From the NCBI GenBank assembly GCA_903922465.1, contig CAIXTV010000171.1:1-43399 (forward strand): a stretch of 43,399 nucleotides of DNA. Reading direction: 5' to 3'. A program made the translations under genes and the position numbers. The notes beneath the pieces are model-generated. The model saw only the letters and a program-made list of their open reading frames with translations, did no database searches and was not told where the DNA came from. Positions 1 to 7,898 of the stretch are shown in pieces. Position 1 is the stretch's first letter, and every line of letters begins with the position of its first letter. The stretch comes from an uncultured bacterium. GTDB lineage: Bacteria > Bacteroidota > Bacteroidia > Bacteroidales > CAIXTV01.

Positions 1-1
1 A

Positions 2-133
2 AAATTATTATCTCATTTGGGCAAAGAAATTATTGCCGAACACCCTATGACCCTGGCTGATATTTATAATGAAGAAACGAATGAATTTGGGCTTGTAAAA
101 AAGAAAAACAAAATTGGGTTTGGAAAGAAATAA
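2..133 (+). CDS. C-terminal fragment of an unrecognised protein
   Basis: An open frame enters from the left edge and runs 43 codons to a TAA at 131-133. The visible tail is hydrophilic, with an acidic stretch (DIYNEETNEFG) followed by a basic end (KKKNKIGFGKK). This looks like the cytoplasmic C-terminus of a longer protein. I do not recognise the family. The stop codon is followed at once by ten G residues and then by the 9-bp CTAGAGTGT-type repeat. The fragment is called only because the frame is open from the edge and the repeat family seen after other genes begins exactly at its stop. Confidence 0.55.
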   Translation, partial: KLLSHLGKEIIAEHPMTLADIYNEETNEFGLVKKKNKIGFGKK

Positions 134-184
134 GGGGGGGGGGTACTTAGAGTGCCTAGAGTATTTAGAGAGCCTAGAGAATTA
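134..184 (+). repeat. G10 tract followed by 9-bp CTAGAGTGT-type repeat
   Basis: Ten consecutive G (134-143) follow the TAA directly. About four degenerate 9-10 bp units of the form CTTAGAGTGC / CTAGAGTAT / TTAGAGAGC / CTAGAGAAT come next. The same family recurs at 4359-4480, 5766-5781 and, on the minus strand, 9849-9880, each time just after a stop codon in the sense orientation. Confidence 0.7.
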
Positions 185-195
185 TGGGGCTCATA

Positions 196-333
196 GAATA
201 CAGGCAAAGCCTGAAAGTATATTCGATTGAGGTCGGAACCTCAGCTGAAAGGGGACTGATATTTAAAAACATATATTAAATAGGACTTTAAATGTTTAAC
301 GAACTACTCTGCAATAATCGCATGGGGTAGTTC
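196..333. other. Cluster of four small inverted repeats, possible structured RNA
   Basis: Four hairpins can be drawn in a row. GAATA/TATTC (196-200/220-224) encloses CAGGC-aaa-GCCTG (201-213). TGAGGT-cgga-ACCTCA lies at 228-243, and TATTTAA/TTAAATA at 260-282. GAACTAC/GTAGTTC lies at 301-307/327-333 and extends two pairs inward with one G-U. No open frame covers the stretch. It lies between the end of the truncated gene and the end of the convergent minus-strand gene. It could be an independent small RNA or a 3'-UTR structure, or be chance in AT-rich DNA. It matches no RNA family that I can name. Confidence 0.35.
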
Positions 334-359
334 ATTTATAAATAAAAAGGGGGTTGAAA

Positions 360-1049
360 TTAGGGACAATTATTATTACATGGACACTGAGTTGTCTGAC
401 CAGATGTTACCCAAGTTGAAAAGATGGACTCGTCACTACTACCAACACATCCATCTCCATCAATGTCTGCAGAATATGAATAACCACAATAATTTTGAGT
501 ATTATCCCAAATATTCCAATCTGATGAGTCAACCCATCCACTTTGATCTATATCTCCGCTATATAATGCATACACAGGATTATTATTAATGTCAACACCT
601 ACTTGAATTTGTGCATCTGAATAATAAGCCATATTATTAGGCTGTGAAAAATCACACATTGGATTATTACCTATAAAAACAGAATTCGAAGAAAAAACCC
701 ATAAATGATTTCTGTTTTTCACGAAAATAAAATAAGAAGTTTGATAATCTGGGACAGTAACATTACATGTCCCATCTGTAAAAAGTTTTTCGTAAGAAGA
801 AAAAATTACATTACAAGAATTATCTCTTAATTCAACTGTAATAATATCTGCATATTCAGGTCCCCAATTATTAATGGGATTCCCATTTACATAATCCTGA
901 GCAGGATTCATTAAACCTGTAGGATTCGATGAACTACTTGAATTTGGAATATATAAGCCTTCCAAATAAAGTTTTAAAGATAATGTCGTAACTTGTGCTT
1001 TAATAGCAATACTAGACATTATAATAACAATTAATAGTAATTTTTTCAT
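360..1049 (-). CDS. Small secreted protein with paired dockerin-like calcium loops
   Basis: The 229-residue protein starts with a clear signal peptide (about residues 1-19, ending IKAQ). Residues 20-164 form a beta-rich module. Two EF-hand-like loops follow: GDIDQSGWVDSSDWN (165-179) and ADIDGDGCVGSSDES (194-208). Both have the D-x-D-x-(S/D)-G pattern of type I dockerin repeats, though they are irregular (V/G at the hinge). The end is Cys-rich (CPCNNNCP). The whole mature protein is a paralogue of the last 195 residues of the giant protein at 32924-42826. Shared words are LYLEGLY versus LILEGLF, VKNRNHLWV versus VTNRNHLET, and DAQIQV versus DAQVQV. There is no T9SS sorting domain. Role unknown; a surface Ca-binding or docking module is an inference. 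Confidence 0.85.
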   Translation of the reverse strand: MKKLLLIVIIMSSIAIKAQVTTLSLKLYLEGLYIPNSSSSSNPTGLMNPAQDYVNGNPINNWGPEYADIITVELRDNSCNVIFSSYEKLFTDGTCNVTVPDYQTSYFIFVKNRNHLWVFSSNSVFIGNNPMCDFSQPNNMAYYSDAQIQVGVDINNNPVYALYSGDIDQSGWVDSSDWNIWDNTQNYCGYSYSADIDGDGCVGSSDESIFSTWVTSGQTTQCPCNNNCP

Positions 1050-1089
1050 GATAATTAAATTTAGTTTAGGAAATTAATATTTTAAAAAA

Positions 1090-1097
1090 CAAAAATA
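1090..1097 (-). promoter_or_regulatory. Candidate TAnnTTTG -7 box for the 360-1049 gene
   Basis: On the minus strand TATTTTTG lies about 40 nt upstream of the ATG, matching the Bacteroidota -7 consensus TAnnTTTG. No convincing TTG -33 box was found at the right distance. Confidence 0.3.
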
Positions 1098-1159
1098 AGC
1101 ATTTTTTCATTATCTCAGAAAAATATATTCCCAAAAATAAATCATTCAAAAATAATCAC

Positions 1160-1167
1160 TAATTTTG
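1160..1167 (+). promoter_or_regulatory. Candidate TAnnTTTG -7 box for the 1195-4338 gene
   Basis: TAATTTTG lies 27 nt before the ATG at 1195. It fits the -7 consensus, but no -33 TTG is seen. Confidence 0.35.
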
Positions 1168-1194
1168 TAAGTTCATCTATAATTAGTTTTAATA

Positions 1195-4100
1195 ATGAAA
1201 AAATGTATTTTACTTATTCTCTTACTTTACTTTTATGGTGTTTTAAAAGCAAACAGTTCTAATAAAGATTATATAAAAGAAATACGTGCAAAAGAATGGA
1301 TAAAAAATAAACCCCTTGAGTTTATAGAAAATAAAGGACAGTTTACCAATACTGATGGTAAACCTGCCCATGATGTACTGTTTAAAACATCTTTTGGTAA
1401 TTGTGATATTTATATAACTACAAAAGGATTAAGCTATGTATTTGTAAAGTTTGAAAAAGATAGTCTATTGGCTAAAAATGATGAGTTTAAATTTATCAAC
1501 AAGAATTCAAAAACCTCATATTACAGATTGGATATGAATCTGGAAGGAGCTAACATTAATAAAACAAACATCATAAAAGAAGAAGAAAGCAGAGAAGGGG
1601 ATAAAAATTATTATTATGCTCATTGTTCTAATGGAATTTATAATGTGAAAGGATATGGGAAAGTAACTATAAAAAATATTTATCCGGGGATTGATTGGGT
1701 GCTATACACCAATTTAAAATCAAAAGGACATCCTTTGAAATATGATTTCGTGATACATTCCGGCTCAGATTACAAAGCCATAAAAATAAAATTTTTGAAT
1801 GCTCAAATTATAAGTTTATTGGATGATAAAACTAAACTTAAGATTGAAACTATTGCAGGGAATATTGAAGAAGGGAAGCTTTTTTCATATCTTAATAATG
1901 AAAATGAACAACAAGAAATTAAAAGCAAATACCTATTAAACAATGATAGTTTGATAGCATTTGAAATAGAGGATTATGATAAAACCAAAACATTGATAAT
2001 TGACCCCTTGGTTTGGGCTACTTATTATGGGGGGAGTAGTATTGATTATTTTAATTCAATCTGCACTGATAGTCTTAATAATATTTATTTAACTGGCTGC
2101 ACTTATTCAGTAAATTTTCCTACTCAACAATTTTCAGGAGCTTATTGGCAAAACATTTTAGAAGGCAGTTATGATATTTTCATACTGAAATTCAATAGTC
2201 AAGGAGTGAGACAGTGGGCGACTTATTATGGAGGAACAGATATTGATGTAGGGAAATCAATCTGTATTGATAGTCAGGAGAATATTTATGTTACAGGATA
2301 TTCCGGTTCTTCAAATATACCCACTCAACAAATGACAGGAGCCTATTGGCAAGCAGTATGTGCCGGAAATGTAGATTTATTTATTTTAAAGTTTAATAAT
2401 CAAGGAATAAGGCAATGGGCTACCTTTTACGGTGGAAGTGCAGAAGAAGGAGGTAGCTTTATTTGTATAGACCATCTTGATAATATTTTTATAACCGGTT
2501 ATACTAAATCGATTGATTTTCCAACACTACAATTAACTGGAGCTTATTGGCAACCGAATAATGCAGGGAGTGTAAATGGGGTTGATATTTATATATTAAA
2601 ATTCAATAATCAAGGAGTGAGACAATGGGCTACCTATTATGGAGGAAATGCAAGGGATATTAATAATAATTCTTCTGAATGGGGCAATTTGATATGTGTA
2701 GATAGCCAGAATAATATTTATATAGCGGGGACAACTTCTTCAACGAATTTCCCCCTTCAACAATTAAATGGTGCCTATTGGCAAGGATCTTTCGCTGGTG
2801 GGAGTGACGCTTTTATATTAAAATTCAATAATCAAGGAGTGAGACAATGGGCTACATATTATGGAGGAGGTGGCATTGAAGATGCATGTGCTATTTGCGT
2901 TGATCATCAGGATAATATTTGTATAACCGGAAGCACTGTTTCTAATAATTTCCCTACTCAACAGCTTCCGGGTGCGTATTGGCAATCTTCTCTTAGTGAT
3001 AGTTTTTATTATGATATTTTTATAATAAAATTCAACGATCAAGGGGCAAGACAATGGGCAACATATTATGGAGGAACTATTGATGATCATGGGTATTCAA
3101 TTTTTGCTGACAACATAGATAATATCTATGTCATTGGTAATACGACATCCACAGATTTTCCAATTCAGCAATTAGGAGGAGAATACTTTCAAGCAGTTTG
3201 TTCAAATATAGGGGGCAATACTTCTGATGCTTTTATTTTGGAATTCAATAAACATGGAGTGAGACAATATGCTACATATTATGGATCAAATGGCTCAGAT
3301 ATGGGAAAAGGTATTGCAGTTGATAGCCAAAATTCAATTTATTTTATCGGGACATTGGGAGACAGTACTGCATTTACAGTAGATCCTGGAAATGGCGCTT
3401 ATTATGAAAATAGTTGGCATAGTGGCGATATTTGGTGGGATGGTTTTATTCTAAAAATAAAATGTAATATTACAAATCCAACCTCTATTAAGAGTGATAG
3501 AAACTATTTGTGTTCTTTGGATAATGGCACTATTACTTTAATGGCAATTGGTGGCTCAGGAGATTCTTTAAAATGGTATACTGGAGGTTGTGGGCAAACC
3601 TATATCGGAAGTGGAATAAACATAACAATACCCACACCTACACAGACTACTACTTATTATGCGTGTTGGGAAAGTGAATGTGGTACTTCTGCTTGTGTAA
3701 ACATTGTTATTTATGTTTATGATGTTTTTTATACTTACTTAAATCCTATTATTTGTCAGAATGAGTCATTTTCAGTTGGGATACATAATTATTCATTAAT
3801 AGGGATATATAATGATACTCTTCAAACTTTGGCTGGTTGTGATAGTATTATTACTACCAATTTATTTGTCAATCCCATTCCCCCACCTCCAATCATAAGC
3901 CAAACATACAATTTACTCAACTCAAATGCAAGCGCAGGCAATCAATGGTATAATCAAGATGGGATTATGGTTGGAGATACCAATCAGAACCTTAATTTAA
4001 TAGTAAATGGGGATTATTATGTGATAGTTATTCTGAACGGATGTGTTTCGGATACTTCTAATGTTTTGCATATTACCAATGTGGGTGTTAGTGAGAATGA

Positions 4101-4338
4101 AAGTAATTCGAACATCAACATATATCCTAATCCAGTTAGCATGGAATTGATAATAGAAGCAAAAGGGAATAAAGAGAAGATTGAGTTTGAGATATTGAAT
4201 GCAATAGGTCAAGTTGTTTATAAGGGGAGCTTATTGGGGGAAATTATTGTTCAGACAAAAGGTTTTGCCCAGGGAATGTATATGGTGAAGTTGGGGAATG
4301 GGAAGAGGTTTGAGTTTAGGAAGGTGTTGAAGAATTGA
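1195..4338 (+). CDS. SBBP-repeat T9SS-secreted surface protein
   Basis: The 1047-residue exported protein has an N-terminal signal peptide (about 1-19). Next comes a domain opening with FIENKGQF (43-50), the hallmark of the DUF7948-type region that precedes SBBP beta-propeller repeats. Seven SBBP-like repeats follow (about 272-745), each starting W/YATxYG and containing an NIY(L/I/V)(T/A)G-type strand and a TQQ..GAYWQ turn. A Cys-containing Ig-like segment follows (about 755-840, with LKWYTGGCG). The C-terminal domain (about 970-1047) begins IYPNPV and ends RKVLKN, a type A T9SS sorting signal. The protein should cross the outer membrane by T9SS and be anchored to the surface or released. Substrate unknown. 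A 9-bp repeat array begins 21 nt after the stop. Confidence 0.9.
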   Translation: MKKCILLILLLYFYGVLKANSSNKDYIKEIRAKEWIKNKPLEFIENKGQFTNTDGKPAHDVLFKTSFGNCDIYITTKGLSYVFVKFEKDSLLAKNDEFKFINKNSKTSYYRLDMNLEGANINKTNIIKEEESREGDKNYYYAHCSNGIYNVKGYGKVTIKNIYPGIDWVLYTNLKSKGHPLKYDFVIHSGSDYKAIKIKFLNAQIISLLDDKTKLKIETIAGNIEEGKLFSYLNNENEQQEIKSKYLLNNDSLIAFEIEDYDKTKTLIIDPLVWATYYGGSSIDYFNSICTDSLNNIYLTGCTYSVNFPTQQFSGAYWQNILEGSYDIFILKFNSQGVRQWATYYGGTDIDVGKSICIDSQENIYVTGYSGSSNIPTQQMTGAYWQAVCAGNVDLFILKFNNQGIRQWATFYGGSAEEGGSFICIDHLDNIFITGYTKSIDFPTLQLTGAYWQPNNAGSVNGVDIYILKFNNQGVRQWATYYGGNARDINNNSSEWGNLICVDSQNNIYIAGTTSSTNFPLQQLNGAYWQGSFAGGSDAFILKFNNQGVRQWATYYGGGGIEDACAICVDHQDNICITGSTVSNNFPTQQLPGAYWQSSLSDSFYYDIFIIKFNDQGARQWATYYGGTIDDHGYSIFADNIDNIYVIGNTTSTDFPIQQLGGEYFQAVCSNIGGNTSDAFILEFNKHGVRQYATYYGSNGSDMGKGIAVDSQNSIYFIGTLGDSTAFTVDPGNGAYYENSWHSGDIWWDGFILKIKCNITNPTSIKSDRNYLCSLDNGTITLMAIGGSGDSLKWYTGGCGQTYIGSGINITIPTPTQTTTYYACWESECGTSACVNIVIYVYDVFYTYLNPIICQNESFSVGIHNYSLIGIYNDTLQTLAGCDSIITTNLFVNPIPPPPIISQTYNLLNSNASAGNQWYNQDGIMVGDTNQNLNLIVNGDYYVIVILNGCVSDTSNVLHITNVGVSENESNSNINIYPNPVSMELIIEAKGNKEKIEFEILNAIGQVVYKGSLLGEIIVQTKGFAQGMYMVKLGNGKRFEFRKVLKN

Positions 4339-4353
4339 CAGTTGACAATGGAC
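4339..4353 (+). repeat. CAGTTGACAATGGA element directly after a stop codon
   Basis: CAGTTGACAATGGAC follows the TGA of the SBBP gene with no gap. A near copy (CAGTTGACAATTGGA) follows the TAA at 7679 in the same way. Confidence 0.6.
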
Positions 4354-4358
4354 GGCGC

Positions 4359-4480
4359 CTAGAGTGTCTAGAGTGTCTAGAGTGTCTAGAGTGCCTAGAG
4401 TGCCTAGAGTGAACTAGAGTGCCTAAAGTACTTGGAGTGTCTAGAGTATTTAGAGTGAATTAGAGTGATTGAAGTATTTA
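4359..4480 (+). repeat. 9-bp tandem repeat array (CTAGAGTGT)
   Basis: About 13 units run in tandem. The first three are identical (CTAGAGTGT). Later ones drift (CTAGAGTGC, CTAAAGTAC, TTGGAGTGT, TTAGAGTGA), and two have one base inserted. Because the period is 9 the frames stay partly open, but no credible protein results. Confidence 0.85.
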
Positions 4481-4780
4481 ATTTGGAAATGGATAGCTTA
4501 ATTGGCTCCGCCTTTTAGGACGGGACTTATGAATTGCTCACTTTTCAATTGAATATTTATTAATAGTCCCACTGGGAGTAGATGAAATTTTTTATTTTTA
4601 TTGGATGTCGATTTAATTGTAAATTTGTGGTGGGTTAAATAAAATCAAAAAAATGGAAAATTATCCGCTTTTCAGATTGGAATTGCAAATTATGCACAAG
4701 GCTAGCATCTGCGTCTCTGTTGTGAGGAGAATGTATTGTATTTCTGATTTTTAAAAAGTTTCTTTTTTAATATTTATAAG
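4481..4780. other. Gap with no recognisable gene
   Basis: After the 9-bp array the spacer is AT-rich and holds no long open frame. The only element I can point to is the candidate promoter at 4601-4627. No terminator hairpin with a T-run is visible for the upstream gene. Confidence 0.6.
4601..4627 (+). promoter_or_regulatory. Candidate TTG-N16-TAAATTTG promoter
   Basis: TTG (4601-4603) and TAAATTTG (4620-4627) are separated by 16 nt, slightly shorter than usual for Bacteroidota. It would give a leader of about 145 nt before the ATG at 4781. Confidence 0.3.
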
Positions 4781-5758
4781 ATGAAAACGTCAAAGTTATT
4801 TCTAATCTTCTTTTTCCTGATTCAGTTGGCTTTATCAGGAAAATCACAAAACATTGAAAATGCTGATTTCGACAGTTTGTGTGTTTGTGCCATCGACAGG
4901 GTGTACCATTGGGTAACGTCTGATGTTTATTCTCTCAATCAGGATACGGCATATCCATTTACGCCAAACAGCCTTTTTACAGATGCAACAATGGAACTGC
5001 ATATTGCCTTCAATTCTGTGCTGCTGAATTACGATAATAGCGATTCGGTCGGATTTGCACATTCTGTGAAAATACTCAGCAGACCCGGTCTTAACTATCC
5101 TTCAGGCGATATTTTCAGGGGATTTATTGTCAATGGCGATCATTTTGTTACCGATAATCAGGGATTTATTGATTTCAAAAGAGGTGGATCGGCTTTCGCT
5201 TTCAGACCTGATTCTATCTCTGGAAAATATAAATTTGAAGATTCATTATCATCCGTGGCTGAATATGGCAAAGCAATTGTATTGCTCAAAAAATACAATA
5301 GCATAAACCAATCCTCAGACACCATAGCTTATGCCGAAAGTGCTTTCGAACTGTCGCCAAGCGCTCAATGGAAGCAATTTAGTATTCCCATTCATTACAT
5401 CAGCAGTGCAACGCCCGACTCAATTGTGGTAGTTTTCTTCTCTTCATCCAACTCAGGAAGGCCCACTACCCTTTGGTTAGACGACCTTAAGTTCACTTAT
5501 CCTGCCACAGGAATCGATATTTCTGATGATAATTCCCGAGAAATTATTTTCCCCAATCCCACCAACAGGCTCATTTATGTTGCTTCCGAAACCCAAAAAC
5601 CCGGTCAATATGAGATATACGATATTGGGGGAGCACTGATACTTAAGGGAACATTTGAAAACTGCATCGACATTAGTACTTTAGCAAATGCTTGCTATAT
5701 TTTAAAAATACCTCAAAACGGCAGACCTACGCAAAATTTTAAGTTTATCAAAAATTGA
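4781..5758 (+). CDS. T9SS-secreted PCMD-like domain protein
   Basis: The 325-residue protein has a signal peptide (about 1-22, MKTSKLFLIFFFLIQLALSG). A beta-sandwich region (about 30-240) resembles the PCMD (putative carbohydrate metabolism domain) family of Bacteroidota. Clues are a GFIVNGDHF-type strand, the FAFRPDSISGKYKF strand, an AIVLLKKYN strand and the terminal WLDDLKFTY. Residues about 255-325 start IIFPNPTNRLIYV and end KFIKN, a type A T9SS sorting domain. The PCMD assignment is from memory of family signatures and is moderately firm; export and surface delivery are firmer. Function is probably carbohydrate binding, by inference. It stands alone, with a 442-nt gap before it and a 943-nt repeat-filled gap after it. 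Confidence 0.8.
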   Translation: MKTSKLFLIFFFLIQLALSGKSQNIENADFDSLCVCAIDRVYHWVTSDVYSLNQDTAYPFTPNSLFTDATMELHIAFNSVLLNYDNSDSVGFAHSVKILSRPGLNYPSGDIFRGFIVNGDHFVTDNQGFIDFKRGGSAFAFRPDSISGKYKFEDSLSSVAEYGKAIVLLKKYNSINQSSDTIAYAESAFELSPSAQWKQFSIPIHYISSATPDSIVVVFFSSSNSGRPTTLWLDDLKFTYPATGIDISDDNSREIIFPNPTNRLIYVASETQKPGQYEIYDIGGALILKGTFENCIDISTLANACYILKIPQNGRPTQNFKFIKN

Positions 5759-5832
5759 GGGGGGGAAGTGTCTAAAGTACTTTGCTCGCCTTAGATTAAG
5801 CGATACAGCTCGGCGAAGGTTTTCCTTCGTCG
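5759..5832 (+). terminator. G7 tract, repeat remnant and hairpin after the PCMD-like gene
   Basis: Seven G (5759-5765) follow the TGA, then one repeat remnant (AAGTGTCTAAAGTACTT). A hairpin follows with arms CGGCGAAGG (5811-5819) and CCTTCGTCG (5824-5832), one G-U pair and a TTTT loop. The T-run after it is weak, so termination is only possible, not clear. Confidence 0.35.
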
Positions 5833-6011
5833 TTCTGTTTTAGTAGCATTTTCTACTTAATCTGATCGTCAATTGTTTAACCTGATCAGAATTTGCAATT
5901 CTGTTTTAAGCATCAGATAAGTTTCAATTACATTTTTAGGCTAAAGCCATAGCGTTTTATCATTTCAGTCCGTTGGCTAAAGCCGAATAGTAATAAAACC
6001 CCTTTGTGAAA

Positions 6012-6157
6012 CCCTGCCTGTGAGGCAGGTACGTTCCTCACAATGACGTTTCAAAATAAGAGTTTCTCCTTGCAATACCGTTTCAAATAGGCGATTCTCC
6101 CCTTGGGGCTTGGAATTTGAAATATGGGTCTTGGGTCTTTTTCTTCCTAAAAGCCTA
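6012..6157. repeat. 146-bp direct repeat, copy 1
   Basis: This is nearly identical to 6208-6353; I count about four mismatches by eye. It opens with a perfect small hairpin, CCTGCCT-gtg-AGGCAGG (6013-6029), and ends with the TCTTTTTCTTCCTAAAAGCCTAA segment. Confidence 0.85.
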
Positions 6158-6207
6158 AGTTGCTAAATGCCTAAACAGCTTTTTGGCTTTGAGATTGCAT
6201 CGTACTT

Positions 6208-6353
6208 CCCTGCCTGTGAGGCAGGTACGTTCCTCACAATGACGTTTCAAAATAAGAGTTTCTCTTTGCAATACCGTTTCAAATAGGCGATTCTCCCCTT
6301 GAGGCTTGGAATTTGAAATTTGGGTCTTGGGTCTTTTTCTTCCTAAAGGCCTA
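6208..6353. repeat. 146-bp direct repeat, copy 2
   Basis: Second copy at an offset of 196 bp. The same 7-bp hairpin is at 6209-6225. The high identity suggests recent duplication or conversion. No target-site duplication or open frame is seen that would mark it as a transposon. Confidence 0.85.
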
Positions 6354-6595
6354 AATGTCTAAAAGGCTAAATGTCTATAAGCCTAATCAACCTCATCCGC
6401 ATTCTATTTTTCTTCATCCTCAGCCGTTGAGCTTAAAAACTCTCCCTTTAAAACGAAAATCACAAAAGGACCGTTCTCTGTATCCGATAATTTCTGATTT
6501 CCATTCGTTGGAACAAAAACAAATTAGATGTTCAGTAAAAAATAATCATAACTGTAAATAGGAATTTAGATGAAACACGAAAAAAATAAAATAAA

Positions 6596-6625
6596 TTGTC
6601 ATATTAAATAATATTATTATATTTG
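6596..6625 (+). promoter_or_regulatory. TTG-N19-TATATTTG promoter
   Basis: TTG (6596-6598), 19 nt, then TATATTTG (6618-6625) is an excellent match to the Bacteroidota sigma factor consensus. It predicts a leader of about 70 nt before the ATG at 6702. The same architecture precedes the other unrecognised cytoplasmic gene (32514-32543). Confidence 0.6.
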
Positions 6626-6701
6626 CAATGGCATATTTGTACTCATAACAACGGTAAAATTAGAAGTTAACTTAGCATATTAATTTTTAAATCAATATAT
6701 T

Positions 6702-7679
6702 ATGACAGACAATCAACGTATTTTTAGTCGCATGTTCCGTTCAGTTGAAAACGTAAGCGGGGCTAATCCAATTGTAATATCCTTAGTTCCAAAATATGGG
6801 GAGCGTTTAGATGTTGCAAAAGCAAAATTTCAAGTTTTTCTAACAGCAGATCAGAAAGTTATGGCGCTACAGGGTGGTGCAGCCTTAAATAAGGAAGCCG
6901 CCCGCGTTAAACTAGTTGGTGAGGTCGAATTGGGTTTCGATTGCCTCGAGTCGTGGGCAATTGACCAAAACGACGAGAAAAAAGAAAAACAATGGCATTA
7001 TCCACCATCAGTCATCAATAAAATGACTGGCGAAGAGCTGGTTGGCACAGCTAAAAATTTAAAAACTGATATTAACACTGTTACTGTGGCTGCATTAGCC
7101 GATTATGGTTACGAAGCTCAGGACTTGGCTGATTTGAGCGACAATTTAACTGCTTTTGAAGGTTTGCTAATTGCTCCTGAAGCTGACATCAAGCTACACA
7201 AAGCTGAAGTGGAAGATCGCGACAAGAAATTTTCAGATGTGGTGGATTATGTTAATGGCCCTTTAGACAAATCGGCTAAACCTTTCAAGAAAAAGAACAA
7301 TGGGTTTTTTACTTTGTATCACATTTGTCGCAAGTTGCATATGCAGGGTCACCGCAAACGCACTTCGACTGATAGCGATGCTGATGCAGGGGAATACCGT
7401 AAGATGATTCCTTTGATGACTATTGTTAAAATTGATTTTTCTTTTCTTGCCAGCAAAGTATATTTGATTAGCAATGTAGGAGATGCTGACTTGAAATTCT
7501 GGATGTCGGCAAGCGAAGAAATTCCTGCAGAAATTCCTTCGGGTGCAGCTGATTTAAATTCGGGCGACGAAATTATTAAAACTTCAGCTGAACTCGATTG
7601 TCCTCCAAAAATGTATATGTTCTTTGCCAATCAGAATAATGCCGAAGAAGGGGAAGTGGCGGTTAGTGAAGTGGCTTAA
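6702..7679 (+). CDS. Unrecognised cytoplasmic protein, 325 residues
   Basis: There is no signal peptide, membrane segment or motif that I recognise. The protein mixes acidic and basic stretches: EWAID-like acidic segments near 90-105, a basic loop GHRKRTSTDSDADAGEYRK at about 216-234, and an acidic tail NNAEEGEVAVSEVA. Between them lie a hydrophobic strand region (MTIVKIDFSFLASKVYLISN, about 239-258) and a DADLKFWMSAS segment. Codon use and the strong promoter suggest a real, possibly well expressed gene. It stands alone. I propose no function. It shares promoter type, isolation and lack of a signal with the 254-residue protein at 31715-32479, but I see no clear sequence similarity between them. 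Confidence 0.75.
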   Translation: MTDNQRIFSRMFRSVENVSGANPIVISLVPKYGERLDVAKAKFQVFLTADQKVMALQGGAALNKEAARVKLVGEVELGFDCLESWAIDQNDEKKEKQWHYPPSVINKMTGEELVGTAKNLKTDINTVTVAALADYGYEAQDLADLSDNLTAFEGLLIAPEADIKLHKAEVEDRDKKFSDVVDYVNGPLDKSAKPFKKKNNGFFTLYHICRKLHMQGHRKRTSTDSDADAGEYRKMIPLMTIVKIDFSFLASKVYLISNVGDADLKFWMSASEEIPAEIPSGAADLNSGDEIIKTSAELDCPPKMYMFFANQNNAEEGEVAVSEVA

Positions 7680-7694
7680 CAGTTGACAATTGGA
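7680..7694 (+). repeat. CAGTTGACAATTGGA element directly after a stop codon
   Basis: Starts at the first base after the TAA at 7677-7679 and is a near copy of 4339-4353. Confidence 0.6.
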
Positions 7695-7827
7695 AGTGAG
7701 TAAAGTGGCTTTGAGTACTTTTGTTGGGAAGGGTGTGTGGGGTGTGTTTAGTCGGATAGGTTTCATTATCCTTTTGGTGTGTTGACAGCTGCCAACACAG
7801 TAAGGGATGGTGTTTTTGTTTAAACCT

Positions 7828-7835
7828 TAAGTTTG
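7828..7835 (+). promoter_or_regulatory. Candidate TAAGTTTG -7 box for the 7899-8948 gene
   Basis: TAAGTTTG fits TAnnTTTG and lies about 64 nt before the ATG. No properly spaced -33 TTG is visible. Confidence 0.3.
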
Positions 7836-7898
7836 TCATCAAGGATTTAAGTTTTAAAGTAGTAATTAGAATAGTTCTTTTATTTAACCAATATATTT

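Larger units (their letters stand above)
5833..6595. other. Repeat-rich spacer without a credible gene
   Basis: No convincing gene is present. The stretch contains two GGCTAAAGCC mini-palindromes (5939-5948, 5975-5984), a 146-bp direct repeat in two copies, and strings of 9-10 bp units built on CCTAAATG / CTAAAAGG (about 6145-6385). A 68-codon open frame from 6355 is composed of these units plus low-complexity DNA and is not called. Confidence 0.6.

Noticed and set aside
228-250. SRP RNA-like core (GAGGTCGGAACCTCAGC)
   Set aside because: It lacks the conserved GGAAG / AGCA tetraloop and asymmetric loop of the SRP RNA; only a superficial resemblance.
6012-6353. Insertion sequence
   Set aside because: No transposase frame, no paired terminal inverted repeats and no target duplication; only a direct repeat with a hairpin head.
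6355-6561. A 68-codon plus-strand frame in the repeat-rich spacer
   Set aside because: It starts in CTAAATG-type repeats, has low-complexity composition and no promoter or motif.
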